Of a stretch of DNA of 64,000 nucleotides, positions 48,426-60,440 are shown piece by piece. A program made the translations under genes and the position numbers. This DNA is from Nematopogon swammerdamellus (lineage: Eukaryota; Arthropoda; Insecta; Lepidoptera; Adelidae), in the NCBI GenBank assembly GCA_946902875.1, contig OX336355.1, positions 6,965,347 to 7,029,346 on the forward strand. The letters run 5' to 3'. The notes beneath the pieces are model-generated. The model worked only from the letters and a program-made list of their open reading frames with translations. It was not told the origin of the DNA and did no database searches. Each line of letters opens with the position of its first letter. Position 1 is the first letter of the stretch.

Positions 48426-48572
48426 TTATGGTAAATAAATAATTAAAGTAGATTTGTTTTTATAATTGGTACTTAAAAATCATGGAATCAAATATTGTAT
48501 ATAATAATCAAATATTATTGAATAAGTCTTTGATGTTATTGATTGTTGTTGTTATTGATGATATGATTAATG

Positions 48573-49035
48573 TACCGTGTGGGGTCGGTACTTAAAAAGA
48601 ATAGTCCCACTGCATCTCTCCCCGTCGCATGTCGTAAAAGTCGACTAAGGGATCGTCAGCCTCGGTCGGCAGCATAATGGTGCGGTCAGTTATTGGATGG
48701 ATGACCGCCCGACTGTTGGAGGCTGACCGTGGTTCGGATACCACGTTAAACTGTAGGTCCCTTTCCTTCTTACCTTACTAGGTGGTAGAGTTTATCCCGG
48801 CCGGGTTGGTACCACCGCACTGAGCGAAACGTCGGTCGAAACGGCTATGTAAATAGTTCGTGTTTTCCGTCCAGTTCAGTGTAGCCGGCGCGAAATGAAG
48901 GGAAGCACTGACATAGCACCTAGTTCACCCGGTGTTATGGGCTGACATCACGGATGTTGTAGGTGATGTAGTCAACCGTGTCAAGTTTCCATAAAAAAAA
49001 AAAACAAAAAAAAAAAACCAAAAAAAAATATTGTA
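48573..49035 (+). mobile_element. SINE family A with both heads in tandem
   Basis: A D-type head (TGTGGGGTCGGTACTTAAAA ... GTCGACTAAGGGAT, 48573-48654) is joined directly to the 5S-like head (GTCAGCCTCGGTCGGCAGCA ... GTTGGAGGCTGACCG). The shared body and a long A-rich tail follow. The 5S-like head lacks its AAGCAACGCTG segment. Confidence 0.87.
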
Positions 49036-49499
49036 ATTGAAAACAATGGCATTTTTTTTTTTGTCTGATAGTAATACTTATAAAAGTACGGATAACCACT
49101 GAAATCTACACATATCATAGTATAACCATATATTCATACAATTTATACATATCTTTCAGTTTAATTTCGATGCCCAAGAGGAAATTTAGTCGAAAACAGC
49201 AGTTATCTTTATACACCAAACTTTTACCGCCAATTTACCACTGTTGCTTTGAAAAAACAAATTTCACTCCTGCGACGCTTTTCAACTAGAACTTTTAAAC
49301 TTTTCTAGTTTCACGATGGATAAGTTATGCACTTGGTGCGTGGCGTTTCTGTGAGGTTTGTTGTAGTGACTCTCTTGAGCCGTCTGTGGTTTTCTTAGAA
49401 CCCTCACTAATGATTACAAAGCAGCGCGCTTGCAGTTCAGAACTCATAAAGCAGTCATCACATTTGACTGGCACATAGTAGGTAAGAACTAAGAAGCAA

Positions 49500-50350
49500 C
49501 TGAATTTTCATGATGGAATCTATATGTATTATTGGCCGCGAGTCGTCACTCACTTCTGCCGGGTGCCATTTAAACGAGGTCTTGCACCATAAAAGTTTAT
49601 CGTTGGTCCCTTGCGAGTTGCGACGCGCGACACGTTCCACTCTTACATATTCTGCTTATTTATCTGAGAAAAAATGTCCAGTTTCTGCTATTTTCTCCTT
49701 CAAGACGCTCCCGACATATACCTTTATCGAATCCGATGCGTTTTTGCCGCCTTAATTCCGGAGATAATGGCTCAGAGTCAAATGACTGAACTGCGGCAAG
49801 AAACATTGAGGAATTTCAGCGATGCCCGCGCCACTCTCTTAAACGTATTTTTTTGCGCCGCAAAACGGGTTTAATGCGGGCGCAGTTTTCAATATTTTTT
49901 GCAAGCACCCGATGAAAACCGTAATGGCATTTTATCGTGCATAAGAGCGGTCAAAATCATTAATTATTTATAATAATTTGCGACACTAGCGCCAAATCGC
50001 GGCCGCATTAATATTGGGCCGCACTTTATGAGTTGAAGTTTCTGCATCTCGCAACTTTTTTGCCGTCACGTTGTTCCCCGAAGTAATAATATTATGTGTG
50101 CACTCCCGGCGATATTATGCGGCTCGTAATATTTTTTATGAGGGCGGCGAGCGCACGGATTTGCGGCGGCCATGTTGAATCTGTCATTTTACCCGCCAAA
50201 TAGTTTTTTGCGCTGGCCACACCGCATACTTGAAGGTCTGGCCGCGCGCGATTGTTTCGGTGAAGAGTTTTTGCAAATATGATTCCGGACACAGCCCAGC
50301 TCTCCGTCTCCACGGCTCCGGAGGCGGTTGCATGATAATTCTCCTTTATC
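49500..50350. promoter_or_regulatory. Repeat-poor mixed-composition stretch, possible enhancer
   Basis: Free of the families catalogued here. GC-rich blocks alternate with homeodomain-type AT motifs (TTAATTATTTATAA, TTTATGAG twice, TTTTATCGTGCATAA). Several GGCCGC/GCGGCC sites occur. Function is inference from composition only. Confidence 0.3.
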
Positions 50351-50689
50351 TTAAACATTTCTGTCGAGAAATACTTATATTTATGTCTGTCCGCTACAAT
50401 TACTATAAAATAATTACATTTACTTACCTACAATATTGCTTATTTGTGTTAGGTACATCTTAGCATTTGTTGAACCTTGCCGTGATCTCGTGAAGTAAGT
50501 ACTTTCTGAATAAATGTATTTATTTTGTGTTCAACTGAAAATCAATATAATTTCATTTCTCTTATATTCTCAATAGCAACCTAATTTGCCGCCAAGTTAT
50601 GGTAAATGGCCTGTATTGGCCCAAAATGGCGCTCACAACTTACTTAATATCAGACATCAAGTAAGTCGGCGTATAAAAGTGGTGCCACA

Positions 50690-50772
50690 CCGCTGAAGGA
50701 CGGGAGGACTGGGGGAAAATTGGAGAGGGGTATGTCCAGCAGTCGTCGCATACACGCTGACTGACTGACTCG
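50690..50772 (+). mobile_element. RTE-like LINE terminal fragment
   Basis: GAGAGGGGTATGTCCAGCAG gives EGYVQQ, the same terminus as at 48285-48425, followed by GACTGACTGACT. Confidence 0.5.
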
Positions 50773-51664
50773 TTATCCCGTTGGCGACAAATAAAACATT
50801 TAATTGAATTTCCTTTATTTACTGAATGGTCCTTGGCTTATTGAACTTAAATGTTGTACAAAATATTTTCCCACAAAGTACTGAAAGTGTACATACTTAA
50901 ATATAATATGTTCTCAGTTGGTAGCCGTACTTACCTGATTTGTTCATGGGAATGTGAATGAATTTTAAAAATATTTTTTGTCAAGCTTGTCCTTGATTCA
51001 CCGGAATTCCTGACTTCTGGCTATCTGCTATATTTTATTATTTTGTGACATTTTTTATCGGACACTGGTTAGCGGTATCCCTGTGATTTTTAAAATATGC
51101 GACAGCAAAAACATAACGGTTTTAAATTAGACCAACCTGAATTTTCTAAATTGCTTATTTCTCGTTCATCGCGGATCTAATATACAATTCTACTTCATAA
51201 AAATAATAATAACGCGCTTCGAAATAATGCGAATAAAATTTGGAATTTAAATTAATTTCAGATTTTATATGATACTGCATAATTAACTACTTAACTCAAT
51301 TATTTCAAAATTAGAACACCAATTAATGGAGACAAATCATACATAATTCGTAACTGCGCCTTAAGTGAATAATATTATAATTTGTGTGATTATTTAATCA
51401 TTTTAAAACATAGATACTTATTATCCCGTGAGTAAAATCAAAATTTCTGGAACAATTGTTGACCTCCAGAAATAGATCGTTTGCCCAATGTACACCTATA
51501 AATGTAAATGTCGCAACATCACAAAGTATTTGGTACATACTCATTTAACTCGAAACTGCATATAAACGATTGAACGATTTGGCTGCTACTGAATTGTGCC
51601 GCTCTGTATAGCTTTCCTCACTTTATTTTCCTTCGCCGGAGCGAAGTTTCTTTTTTTTTCGAAA

Positions 51665-51815
51665 TATCGGCACTAACACTAAAGGTTGTCTTGTAGAAAT
51701 CTCTACAAGGGATAAACTTGCCTTTGCACCTTATGTACCTACCTGTATTAATTGTGTTATTTTTCTTGTAAAATAATTGTGGAGCAATAAAGAATTTTCT
51801 ATCTTTCTATTCTTT
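51665..51815 (+). mobile_element. LINE 3' UTR end
   Basis: GGTTGTCTTGTAGAAATCTC then TACAAGGGATAAACTTGCC, with GTGGAGCAATAAAGAATTTT at the end. This resembles a common lepidopteran LINE 3' end with an AATAAA signal. Confidence 0.55.
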
Positions 51816-52354
51816 AACAAATAGATTTTTTTAAAGTAAATGTTGTGAAATTTGTGTTCCAGAATCACCGCTTAAAATGTTGGTGGTCTGTTATCATCTG
51901 TATATACGAATGATAAATAAATAAAAATAACGCAAAAAAAAATTAACAAATCAAAAGGCAGACGTTGATGATATAAATACGTAAAATTCCTTTCTAGTCA
52001 CTTTCACATTCAAAAATAATGGAAACAAAGTACAGAAGGTCTTGATTGATTTAATACGTCAGATATCGTCCACAATTTGAATCTAAACAAGTGGGCAGCT
52101 GATTCGGCGGCGGCGGCGCGGCGGCGCCTAACACAAGGTGCGCCCGGGCAGATGTTCTGTGGTCACTCACTCCTGACTAAGCCGAACCCTTTCGTTGCTG
52201 TGGGCACTAAGTCAATACGCGTTAGATACTTTTATTATAATTAGATATTTAGGTATAAGGATCGAGATTGGACGGGGAAGAAAAGCGAAGAAGAAGTATA
52301 CCCTAGTTACAAGAGAATATTTCAGAAACTAGTGATTCCACACAATTCAAAAAT

Positions 52355-52492
52355 TTACATAGCCGTTTCGACCGACGACGTTTCATTCAGTCAGCCTCCA
52401 ACGATCGAGCTGTTACCCATCCAACTACTGACCGCGCTCAGGCTTGCTTAGCAACAGTCGACCGACCGCACCACTGAGCTACTTGGGCTAAC
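52355..52492 (-). mobile_element. SINE family A head plus short body piece
   Basis: ATTTACATAGCCGTTTCGAC is joined directly to CAGCCTCCAACGATCGAGCT and CAGGCTTGCTTAGCAACAGT, so most of the body is deleted. Head in minus orientation. Confidence 0.8.
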
Positions 52493-52505
52493 GAAATGAC
52501 AGACA

Positions 52506-52680
52506 TTGCCTTTTAACAGTAGAGATAGATAATGTTGACTTGGAAGATGGTTGCCTTTTAACAGTAGAGATAGATAATGTTGACTTGGAAGATGGTTGCC
52601 TTTTAACAGTAGAGATAGATAATGTTGACTTGGAAGATGGTTGCCTTTTAACAGTAGAGATAGATAATGTTGACTTGAAA
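52506..52680. repeat. 45-bp tandem repeat, four near-identical units
   Basis: The unit TTGCCTTTTAACAGTAGAGA + TAGATAATGTTGACTTGGAAGATGG starts at 52506, 52551, 52596 and 52641. The period is a multiple of three, so frames on both strands stay open (LEDGCLLTVEIDNVD per unit on plus). Confidence 0.92.
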
Positions 52681-52759
52681 ACCTATTCATTCATCACAGC
52701 AAATAAAATCTCGCTATTAGATGCACTTTATTGTGTAACCGGAAGTCGCTAGCCCTCGC

Positions 52760-55120
52760 GTCGGTCGCCATGTGTGGATGAAACAAGTATTATTCTAATA
52801 ACCGACAACTTCAGTGGCAATAAAAGACAAAACATGTCGCGACAGCAGCAACGAAACATTTGGGCAATGAAATGACACGACGATCCGAGCAACCTCCCAA
52901 ATTTATCGCTTTATAATGACAGGATAAGCGTAAACCCATTTTTATTGTTTATTTGCTCTCGCGAGAAAAAATATATTGAGTTCTTTTCGAACAAAAACTG
53001 GCGGCCAGATTTGTGAGGAAAAAAAAAACTTCCTCCCGAAAAGGGTCAAGTTTTTTTTAGGGCAATGTCGTTCGATTTTTTATTTCTTTTTTTCTTTTTT
53101 AACATTGTAATTAATATTAGATTTACTACGATGTTCACGAATTTGGGTACGATAGATACAAATTGATTTCCTGTTGGTATCGATATAGGGAAATCGAATC
53201 GAATGAGTTTATTTTAAGAGGTTCGATACCTCTTGAGATGAGATGGGTAGATACACGATCACAAGCGCGTCGTAATAATAAGTTTACTGATTTTTAAAAC
53301 TAAATAATCAATAATTACAATAAATACATTTGAAGACAAAACAGAAGACAAATTGAAGACTCTACCTACAATTAATCGGTTTTTTTCATTTCCTTTTATA
53401 TTTTTTTTTAACAACTTATGTTCCAACAGTCATTAAACCCTTCTACTTTCAATTTCTCTAATTTAAACCGAACGATGCTCGACACATGTTTACGCTACCT
53501 ACACCGAATTGAATTTGTCACGCTTTCCCTACACTAGAGTATTTGAAACGTGAAAACCAACATGTTTAACCCTACGTGGGTAATTCAATTTGAACCGTCC
53601 ACCTGTTGCAGTCTGGAGCGGGTACAAAAACTCGGCCATCAGTTATTGTCTGCGATGACGGATGTGTTCCGAAAACGACGCGAGTCAGCTCAAGTAATAT
53701 TTATATTTATTTATTATTACTAACAGTTTTAAATGTACTATAATTTTTATCTGTATGAATATTTAAACCATAATTTTATTATATCATAATTTTTGTTTAG
53801 AAAAAAATTATAACCTTTAATTGAATGTTCATTATGAGTTCTCTTAAAGTTCCATGTTTTATTTGTTATATATATATAAAAATATATGAAAATGAATATT
53901 TGTTAGTTCGTTCATTCGTCTTCTATTTGCTCGCAAACCGTTCATCCGATTACGACGAAACTTTGGTGCGTTATTGAGCGCGCGCTAGCAAACGTTTTTT
54001 TAATGAATAAGTAACAAAAAAAATCGAGCGGATACGCGGGAGAAAGATAGTTTAGACTAAAATGATGTTTACCATCAATTCACGAATTAAATTTACAACC
54101 ATGATTAACATTTACAAACTATTACAACCCGCTAAAAGTGTGCAAAACCATCTCTGCAATTTTAGTTTTTCTATTAATTTCAATTCGTGAATGTATATTT
54201 TAATTTCACCTATTTTATAGTTGTTGTAAATGTTGGAAGTTGGAACGCATTCAAACAGCAAGAACTGGGGCCGTTTCTATCGAAGCGTTGATGTTGATGG
54301 GTCATTTTGATATTCCTAATTTAAATTATTGAAGATTCAACTCAAGCCGAGCGCACTCAATTGGATGGTTGACATTTCGACTTCTTATTTTATGGCCAAT
54401 GAAATAGTATATTTTTAAAATTAGAACAGAACCATATAGAGGGTTTCAATAATATTATCACCACGTGATAATTCCTCAAATCATAAGAAACAAAAACGGT
54501 TATTATATTTTTATACGTTAAGTATTACATACCTTATACGTGTATTGTCTTTATTCATGCAATGTTTATTTAATTTTGAGTTAGTTTGTGTTGAGTTAGA
54601 TAGATGTGTTAAAAAAGTTTATTGCTTCCCTCGTTCCTTCCCAGCTCCAATTCTCAATACAGTCGACTAAAACAAGAAATCACCCAAAAAGCAGAAAACA
54701 AAAACACTTTTCATCAAAATTGATTACGAAATTTCAAAGAAACAGCACCGCGGACTCAACCCTCCGACACCCACGCTTTTTTCATACCCTTAACCCTGTG
54801 GTTAAGCTTTTTTTATCTCACCGACGAAGTTAATGGTGTTAAAACACGTTCAACCCTTGCGGCGGCGTCCGGGGTGAATAACAATTAGCACTTGATGGGT
54901 GGTGGCGGCGCACAAGTGGCCATTCCTTTTAGTACTGCGGTTCGCGTCATCACCTTCTAAATGCCTCCACTACACCAGGCTAGTCGAGTGTTGACCATCC
55001 GAACAAGATTTGTTATAGAAGCTTCCCCTCTTGAAAAAAAATTATATCCAACACACACAGAAAGGTTAACTGAAATAAATATCTAACTCTACGTATTCGA
55101 AATTAGTCCGTCTCTATGAA
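52760..55120. other. AT-rich stretch with no recognised gene
   Basis: A LINE/SINE-like tail with CCGTTCATCCGATTACGACG lies near 53930-54010. Otherwise nothing identifiable. Confidence 0.35.
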
Positions 55121-55134
55121 TTTTTTTAAAGCGC

Positions 55135-55195
55135 GAAATGTGGCGCCTCTTACGGGTGTAAGGTGTCTAACGACGCCCATGACCATTAAAAACTC
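55135..55195 (-). mobile_element. CR-a LINE 3' UTR fragment
   Basis: CGGGTGTAAGGTGTCTAACG then ACGCCCATGACCATT. Confidence 0.6.
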
Positions 55196-55374
55196 CTTTG
55201 TCCATCCGTCATACATAGTCGATTTCCCTGGAAAGGTAGAAGGCAGAAGCTTAAATTTGGCCTAGTCAGCATAACCGCTCAAATGCCGGAGCCATTTTGC
55301 AAAATCACCCCGAAAGTGCCAGGCACTTTTCGTCAGAGGGCGTGTATATTTTGTTTTATTGAAAGCGTATGGTG

Positions 55375-55478
55375 GACACCTTATGGACACCCATAAGGTG
55401 TCTAACGACGCCCATGAACATTCGGTCGTATGCTGGGGGATGAAGGACCCGATACTGTACTTGGGGGAAATATATATA
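55375..55478 (-). mobile_element. CR-a LINE 3' fragment, internally deleted
   Basis: CACCCATAAGGTGTCTAACG, CCCATGAACATTCGGTCGTA, then a jump to GAAGGACCCGATACTGTACT. Confidence 0.7.
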
Positions 55479-56261
55479 TATATACTGTATTCCATTAATT
55501 TGTAAGTGTGATAAAGATTTACATATCATACTCTCTCTCTAGTAAACAACATTTTATTTCGTCGAACATCTGTCAAACGTTTGTGCTTCTTTATACATAT
55601 CTAAGACAATTTATCTACAGATCGGAAACTCTACACCCGTGGTCCACTCGACAAATTCTACGTTCCCATGCCCTTGGCAGAAGGGTGAAGGAAACACATT
55701 GCGCTGGACCCTTTATCATCCACTTCCTGGACGAAAAAAAACTATTTTATTTATCATAATCATAACACACCCTCCGGAACTCACAGGCGTTGGACCCCAA
55801 AAAACCAAAATAAGTAGGGGTCAAACTACTCTTCCTATATTCATTACGCTGTTATTTTACCAGTACGTATTTATCTAAGCACCTTACATCTAAGAGATCC
55901 CATTGTGGCAACCCTTCCGTGAGAACGTCAAATAGTGACCTAAAAACTCACGAAAAAACCAAAAGGTGAGTGCGGATAAAAAAATATTTAAAATACGGCC
56001 CATTGGACATTTTGTCTTAGCGGAAGAGGCCACAAAAAGAGTTATTACTGAGGATAAAGTATGGGCTTGGACTATTGATAGATGTGCGCTGTGAATTTGT
56101 AAGAGCTGTGGAATAGAATGCTGGATTCGAATTTTAAATATTATTTTAGTACGAACGAGTATCATACATAGAGTCTACAAACTCAGTACCTCATAAAACC
56201 AAGTAACTTACTCCATGACCATCCCTTACAGATTTATTATTAGTATTGATGATATAACTAT

Positions 56262-56850
56262 GTTTGTAGCTTTTGCCCGCGGCTTTGCTCGCGGTAGACT
56301 CGATTTAATAGCAATTCCGATTTAAACGTAAATATTATAATAAAATATCTCTCTCTCCCGTTCATACCATACTTTCTTTGATACGCTCAGCCCTAGGGTT
56401 ATTTAGCGTGATGGTATTGTACTGTGGTTTATACACAGTGCGTTTTTTATAATCTGTGTCTGAAAGAAATTCAGTCCACATATTATTGTATTTTGACATT
56501 ATTAGAAAATAATGTCCTTTTCTTCAGCTGTTTTGGAATGTAGAAAAAGATTTGAAAGTTTTCTACTGTAGGAGTTGTCAATTCGAAAAATATGTCGAAA
56601 GGAGTGAGACATTGATTTGCATTTTTGTGATTTGGTTTAAAATTGTAAGGAATAAAACTATGTTTGGGCAGCGAAAAGTTGATTTCATTCAAGAACGCCC
56701 AGCGTAGTATATAGCATATAATAGTGAGCCTCAAGAAATACTCTTTCCATTGAGGCAAATCGCATCAAAATCTGTTCGGTGGTTCCGGAGTTTACTTCAA
56801 ACATACAGACAGACATACGTTCCCTTTTATAAGAAGTAGAGATTAACTTT
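56262..56850 (+). mobile_element. Degenerate dispersed element (TTTTGCCCGCGGCTTTGCTCGCG type)
   Basis: TAGCTTTTGCCCGCGGCTTT, TTAGCGTGATGGTATTGTAC, and an end CAAACATACAGACAGACATA. A piece of a relative is at 60948-61090 (GCTGTGCCCGCGGTTCCGCC, TTTAGCGTGATAGTAAGTAG). It looks like the 3' part of an RTE-type LINE or derived SINE. Confidence 0.5.
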
Positions 56851-57493
56851 TATTACTGACTTGACTGAACCATAATATGTTCTTTGTATTTTATGAAATT
56901 TTTTATTGATAAATCTTTGACTTATTATTATTTTTGTTGTTGCATGTATAAATTATATATGAGCCAGTTGAACCAGGTTTTCAAAATCAATTTAAAAAAT
57001 AGCTCTATAAGTTTCTTGCCCGGTTTTTCCAGATTGCATTGCGGAACAAGACTCAATATGCCTGAATGTTGTGTGTTGTTTATAGCGAAATAAATATATG
57101 AATATGAATAATTGTGGAATTTCATTCAATGAGCGACCGACGATGAGCACCTTGCGGACGAATGCTGCTTCTATTAAGGGGCCCATGGCATCATCCATCA
57201 GTCATTGTTTTTACATTTTATTTAAATATGAAACAAACCTTCAGAATCTTAAATAATTCAGATTATACATTACAATATACATTTTACAATATACAATATA
57301 CATTTTGTGCGATCGACAGAGAAGAGTCATAGAAAATTTTATTGTTGCTTAATTAAGTTTAGTAATTTATATAAAGCCTTATTGAGGCTTAACATAACCC
57401 AAAAAACTATGTCAATTAAAATTTAAGCTCAATTTTAAATTATTTATTTACTTACAAAATATAACATTTAACATTATAAACAGAGTACATATA

Positions 57494-57874
57494 CAGGGTG
57501 TCCCAAAACTCAACGTCAAGCGGAAACCAGGGAGTAGGCCAGTTTATGAGTACCCAGGGAAAAATAAGAAAAAAATCGGAGTCATTTGTTTTTTATGATA
57601 TGAGCATTTTTTGAGAAACGTTGAAAATTTACATTTTTAGGTACTACGACTACAAATTTGCAAATATAATTGTTAAAAAAAATTATTGGTAGCCTAAATA
57701 ACTCTGCTATTGATCAATATCCCAAACAAAATTAGAGTTTTACCAAGAAAAAATATTCAGTTAAATTTTTTTCTAAAAAAATTAATGACCTAGATTTTTT
57801 TTTCTTATTTTTCCCTGGGTAGTCATAAACTGGCCTACTCCCTTGTTCCTGACGTTGAGTTTTGGAACACGGTG
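57494..57874. mobile_element. Tc1/mariner-type MITE, TA-flanked, 381 bp
   Basis: CAGGGTGTCCCAAAACTCAA ... inverted GAGTTTTGGAACACGGTG, with CCAGGGAGTAGGCCAGTTTA in both arms. Flanked by TA. Same family as 15619-16114. Confidence 0.88.
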
Positions 57875-58179
57875 TATATATATTAATGTGAAAATAATTT
57901 ATTCACGGAGGAACCCCTGCCCATAAGTACAAGAAACAAATTATATTATGACCTAAAAAAAAAAACAATATTTTTAAATCAAAGTTGCTTATCTACGCGT
58001 CTTTCCAGCACCAACTTTGTTTCCCATCACCGATGCATGTCGCACGTAATAAAGAAATCAAATCGCCTCCTTATTAAATAGTTGCCACGATAAGGCATTG
58101 AGCCGCAATAAATCTATCAAGTGTATGTCTTACTTGTAACTGCATTCCGGTAGATACTGCACATAACATTCGTATTGAC

Positions 58180-58240
58180 CACACTCTCGCGTGAGATTCC
58201 GATGCCCAAACCACTCGGCCATTCGCCGCTTATAATTATA
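58180..58240 (-). mobile_element. tRNA-like SINE head fragment
   Basis: CTCGCGTGAGATTCCGATGC then CCAAACCACTCGGCCATTCG. The A-box portion of a family B/C head. Confidence 0.6.
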
Positions 58241-58385
58241 ATAATTTCGCTAAGAAGTTTGCGGTGAGATTAGTCACCCGCTACACATTTATGACTTCTC
58301 ACATACTGGAGCGGATACCTGTTCAATTATTTTAATTCTCTGGAGCGAATAGCACAACGCTGCATGTTTTTGACGCCACGTATGG

Positions 58386-58545
58386 TCAGAGCTTCACCGA
58401 TGCGGGCTGGGAGACTCTGAGTGTCCGAGTGTTCTCCAGTCCCGGCGGAGGCGGCGGCGGAGGCGGCGGTGGCGGCCGTCTCTTCCCATAGCCAGCCCTG
58501 TATGGGGATGTGGAACATGTAGGAGCGATTGTAGATGGTGTTCCG
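58386..58545 (-). other. Proline-rich coding-like stretch, unidentified
   Basis: The minus strand reads NGTPSTIAPTCSTSPYRAGY, GKRRPPPPPPPPPPPGL, ENTRTLRVSQPASVKL, then a stop. GC-rich against an AT-rich background, directly next to a SINE. It could be a retroposed exon, part of a gene on the minus strand, or simple-sequence chance. Confidence 0.3.
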
Positions 58546-58551
58546 TTAGCA

Positions 58552-58850
58552 GGTTTTTTTTTTATCGAAACTGACACGGTTGGCTACATCACCTACAACA
58601 TCCGTGATGTCAGTCCATAACACCGGGTGAACTTGGTGCCACGTCAGTGCTTCCCTTCGGCCGTGCCGGCTACACTGAACTGGACGGAAAACACATACTA
58701 TTTACATAGCCGTTTCGACCGACCTTTCATTCAGTGCGGTGGTACCAACCCGGGCGGGAAAACCCTACCACCTGGTAAGGTAAGAAGGGAAGGGGCCTAC
58801 CCTACCACCTAGAGTAGGGAGTCATATCCCTTAGTCGCCTTTATTGTGTT
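58552..58850 (-). mobile_element. SINE family A, D-headed remnant
   Basis: Body GAAACTGACACGGTTGGCTA through CGGTGGTACCAACCCGGGCG, then CCTACCACCTAGAGTAGGGA and GTCATATCCCTTAGTCGCCT at the 5' side, truncated there. Confidence 0.87.
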
Positions 58851-59097
58851 GTAACTATTTACGCTGCCCAATCTCATAAGAGATGAAGAACAATTTTTTA
58901 AGTAGGATGAAAACGTTAGAAAATTAATTGGTCAAATTGCTTTTAAAGAAATTAGAACAATCAGACGCGAAGATGAACGTATCCTTTACAGATATTTGTT
59001 CCAGCCAACCTTTGGATGTTTGAGATTTGTATTTATTTCCATGAATCAATCAACACACTCTTCGAACAAACACGACTTAATTTTATAACGCTTTATG

Positions 59098-59310
59098 CCA
59101 CTTAATGTGTCGCAAGGGCGGACTTATTACCTTAGTTAGGTAATTTCTTCTAGTAAACCCTGTGGACCATCATTTTCACATGGAACCCGAAACATGGAGC
59201 AGCTGGTGAAGGTGTGCACGTAAATTTGTTGAAATTAGAAAAAAAAAACTCATTGGTCCACGCCGACCGGATTCGAACCTCGGACCTCTCGCAAGAGAAG
59301 TCACGTCTGA
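59098..59310 (-). mobile_element. SINE family C (tRNA-derived)
   Basis: CGCAAGGGCGGACTTATTAC tail, CTCATTGGTCCACGCCGACC, and GGATTCGAACCTCGGACCTC giving B-box GGTTCGAATCC on the minus strand. Confidence 0.8.
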
Positions 59311-59829
59311 ATCTAAATAAATATTATTATAATGTGATGGATGACTGATGAATTATCTAATTTAAATCCTCGCTAAGTAAGACTCTACCTAAGTACAATT
59401 ACAACGAGACATCCTGTTTGTTACTGAGAGCACACGTAATGTACAGGTGTGGTGGGACAGTCCGGCAAAAAGTATAATTCTCAAAGTCATCCCGCATTAC
59501 TATCGGGATACAAAAACCGTGTATAAAGAGTTAGGCTTCCTTGTTTTCATAGGGTTACGCAGACAACTTTCCAGCAACTCTGATAGTTTTGCCTTGTCTG
59601 TCCGTTCCGTTATGCGCCCGTTTATCACAGCCTCTAAATCCTCCTGATTCCTAATTATTTGTTATCAGTTTGTGCACTCTACGTGGTCGTTATAAGCTTT
59701 GTTCATACATAATTCATTTGTTCGCACAAAGCATTTTGTACGTGTCTTTTAGAATGCTCAATTTTTATATATTCGATATTTTCTTTAATATCTTTGAAAC
59801 TATGCATTTGTATTTCTTGTAATTTTATA

Positions 59830-60072
59830 ATGAGCCCTTTTCATTGATATGTCACACGATGCTCTTTCTAATTTGTCCCTTAAAATCGACCCCTAAAATC
59901 GAAATTCGTTTATTACGCTATACTTTCTCATATCGAAAGTACTCGTACCAAATTTCAACTTCTTTCGTCCAGTGGATTCAGATAAAATACGCTGTGACAG
60001 ACGGAGAGACAGACAGATACAGGAGTGATCCTATAAGGTTTCCGATTTTCCTCTTTTGAGGAACCCTAAAAA
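59830..60072 (-). repeat. TCTG/TCCG-type element relative, inverted
   Basis: GTGACAGACGGAGAGACAGA, TCCTATAAGGTTTCCGATTT and GAGGAACCCTAAAAA are the terminal blocks of the ACGGAACCCT element family. Confidence 0.55.
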
Positions 60073-60284
60073 TTTCTTAGTTTCATCAAATTGTCAAGTA
60101 TGTGATCAACATAACCCTCAGCTAGCTATTCTAACACGGACTTGGACGGTTTTTTCACCAGCTTGTGATGTGATTAGCTTTTTTATGGGTAAGATTAGAA
60201 AAGTACGTGGGAAATTCATTGTCGCTTTGCGATCAAGATTGCATTTTGTGCGTGTCTTTTAGAATTATTGTATTAATATAATCT

Positions 60285-60440
60285 GCCATGGTTGACTACA
60301 TTAACTTGCTACATCCGTGGCGACAGCCCATAACACCTCATCACTGTCGGAGCTAGGTGCCATGAGAGTAATTCCAGACTCCGATTCACCGGGCGCTGAC
60401 CGCACTCAACCGAAGGTTGGTCATGTTTCCGGCTCTAGAC
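60285..60440 (-). mobile_element. SINE family A, very degenerate
   Basis: CATGGTTGACTACATTAACT, CTACATCCGTGGCGACAGCC and GGAGCTAGGTGCCATGAGAG. Confidence 0.6.

Noticed and set aside
52448..52690. Minus-strand protein with LPSQHYLSLLLKGNH repeats
   Set aside because: Follows from the 45-bp tandem array having a period divisible by three; no upstream or downstream coding support.
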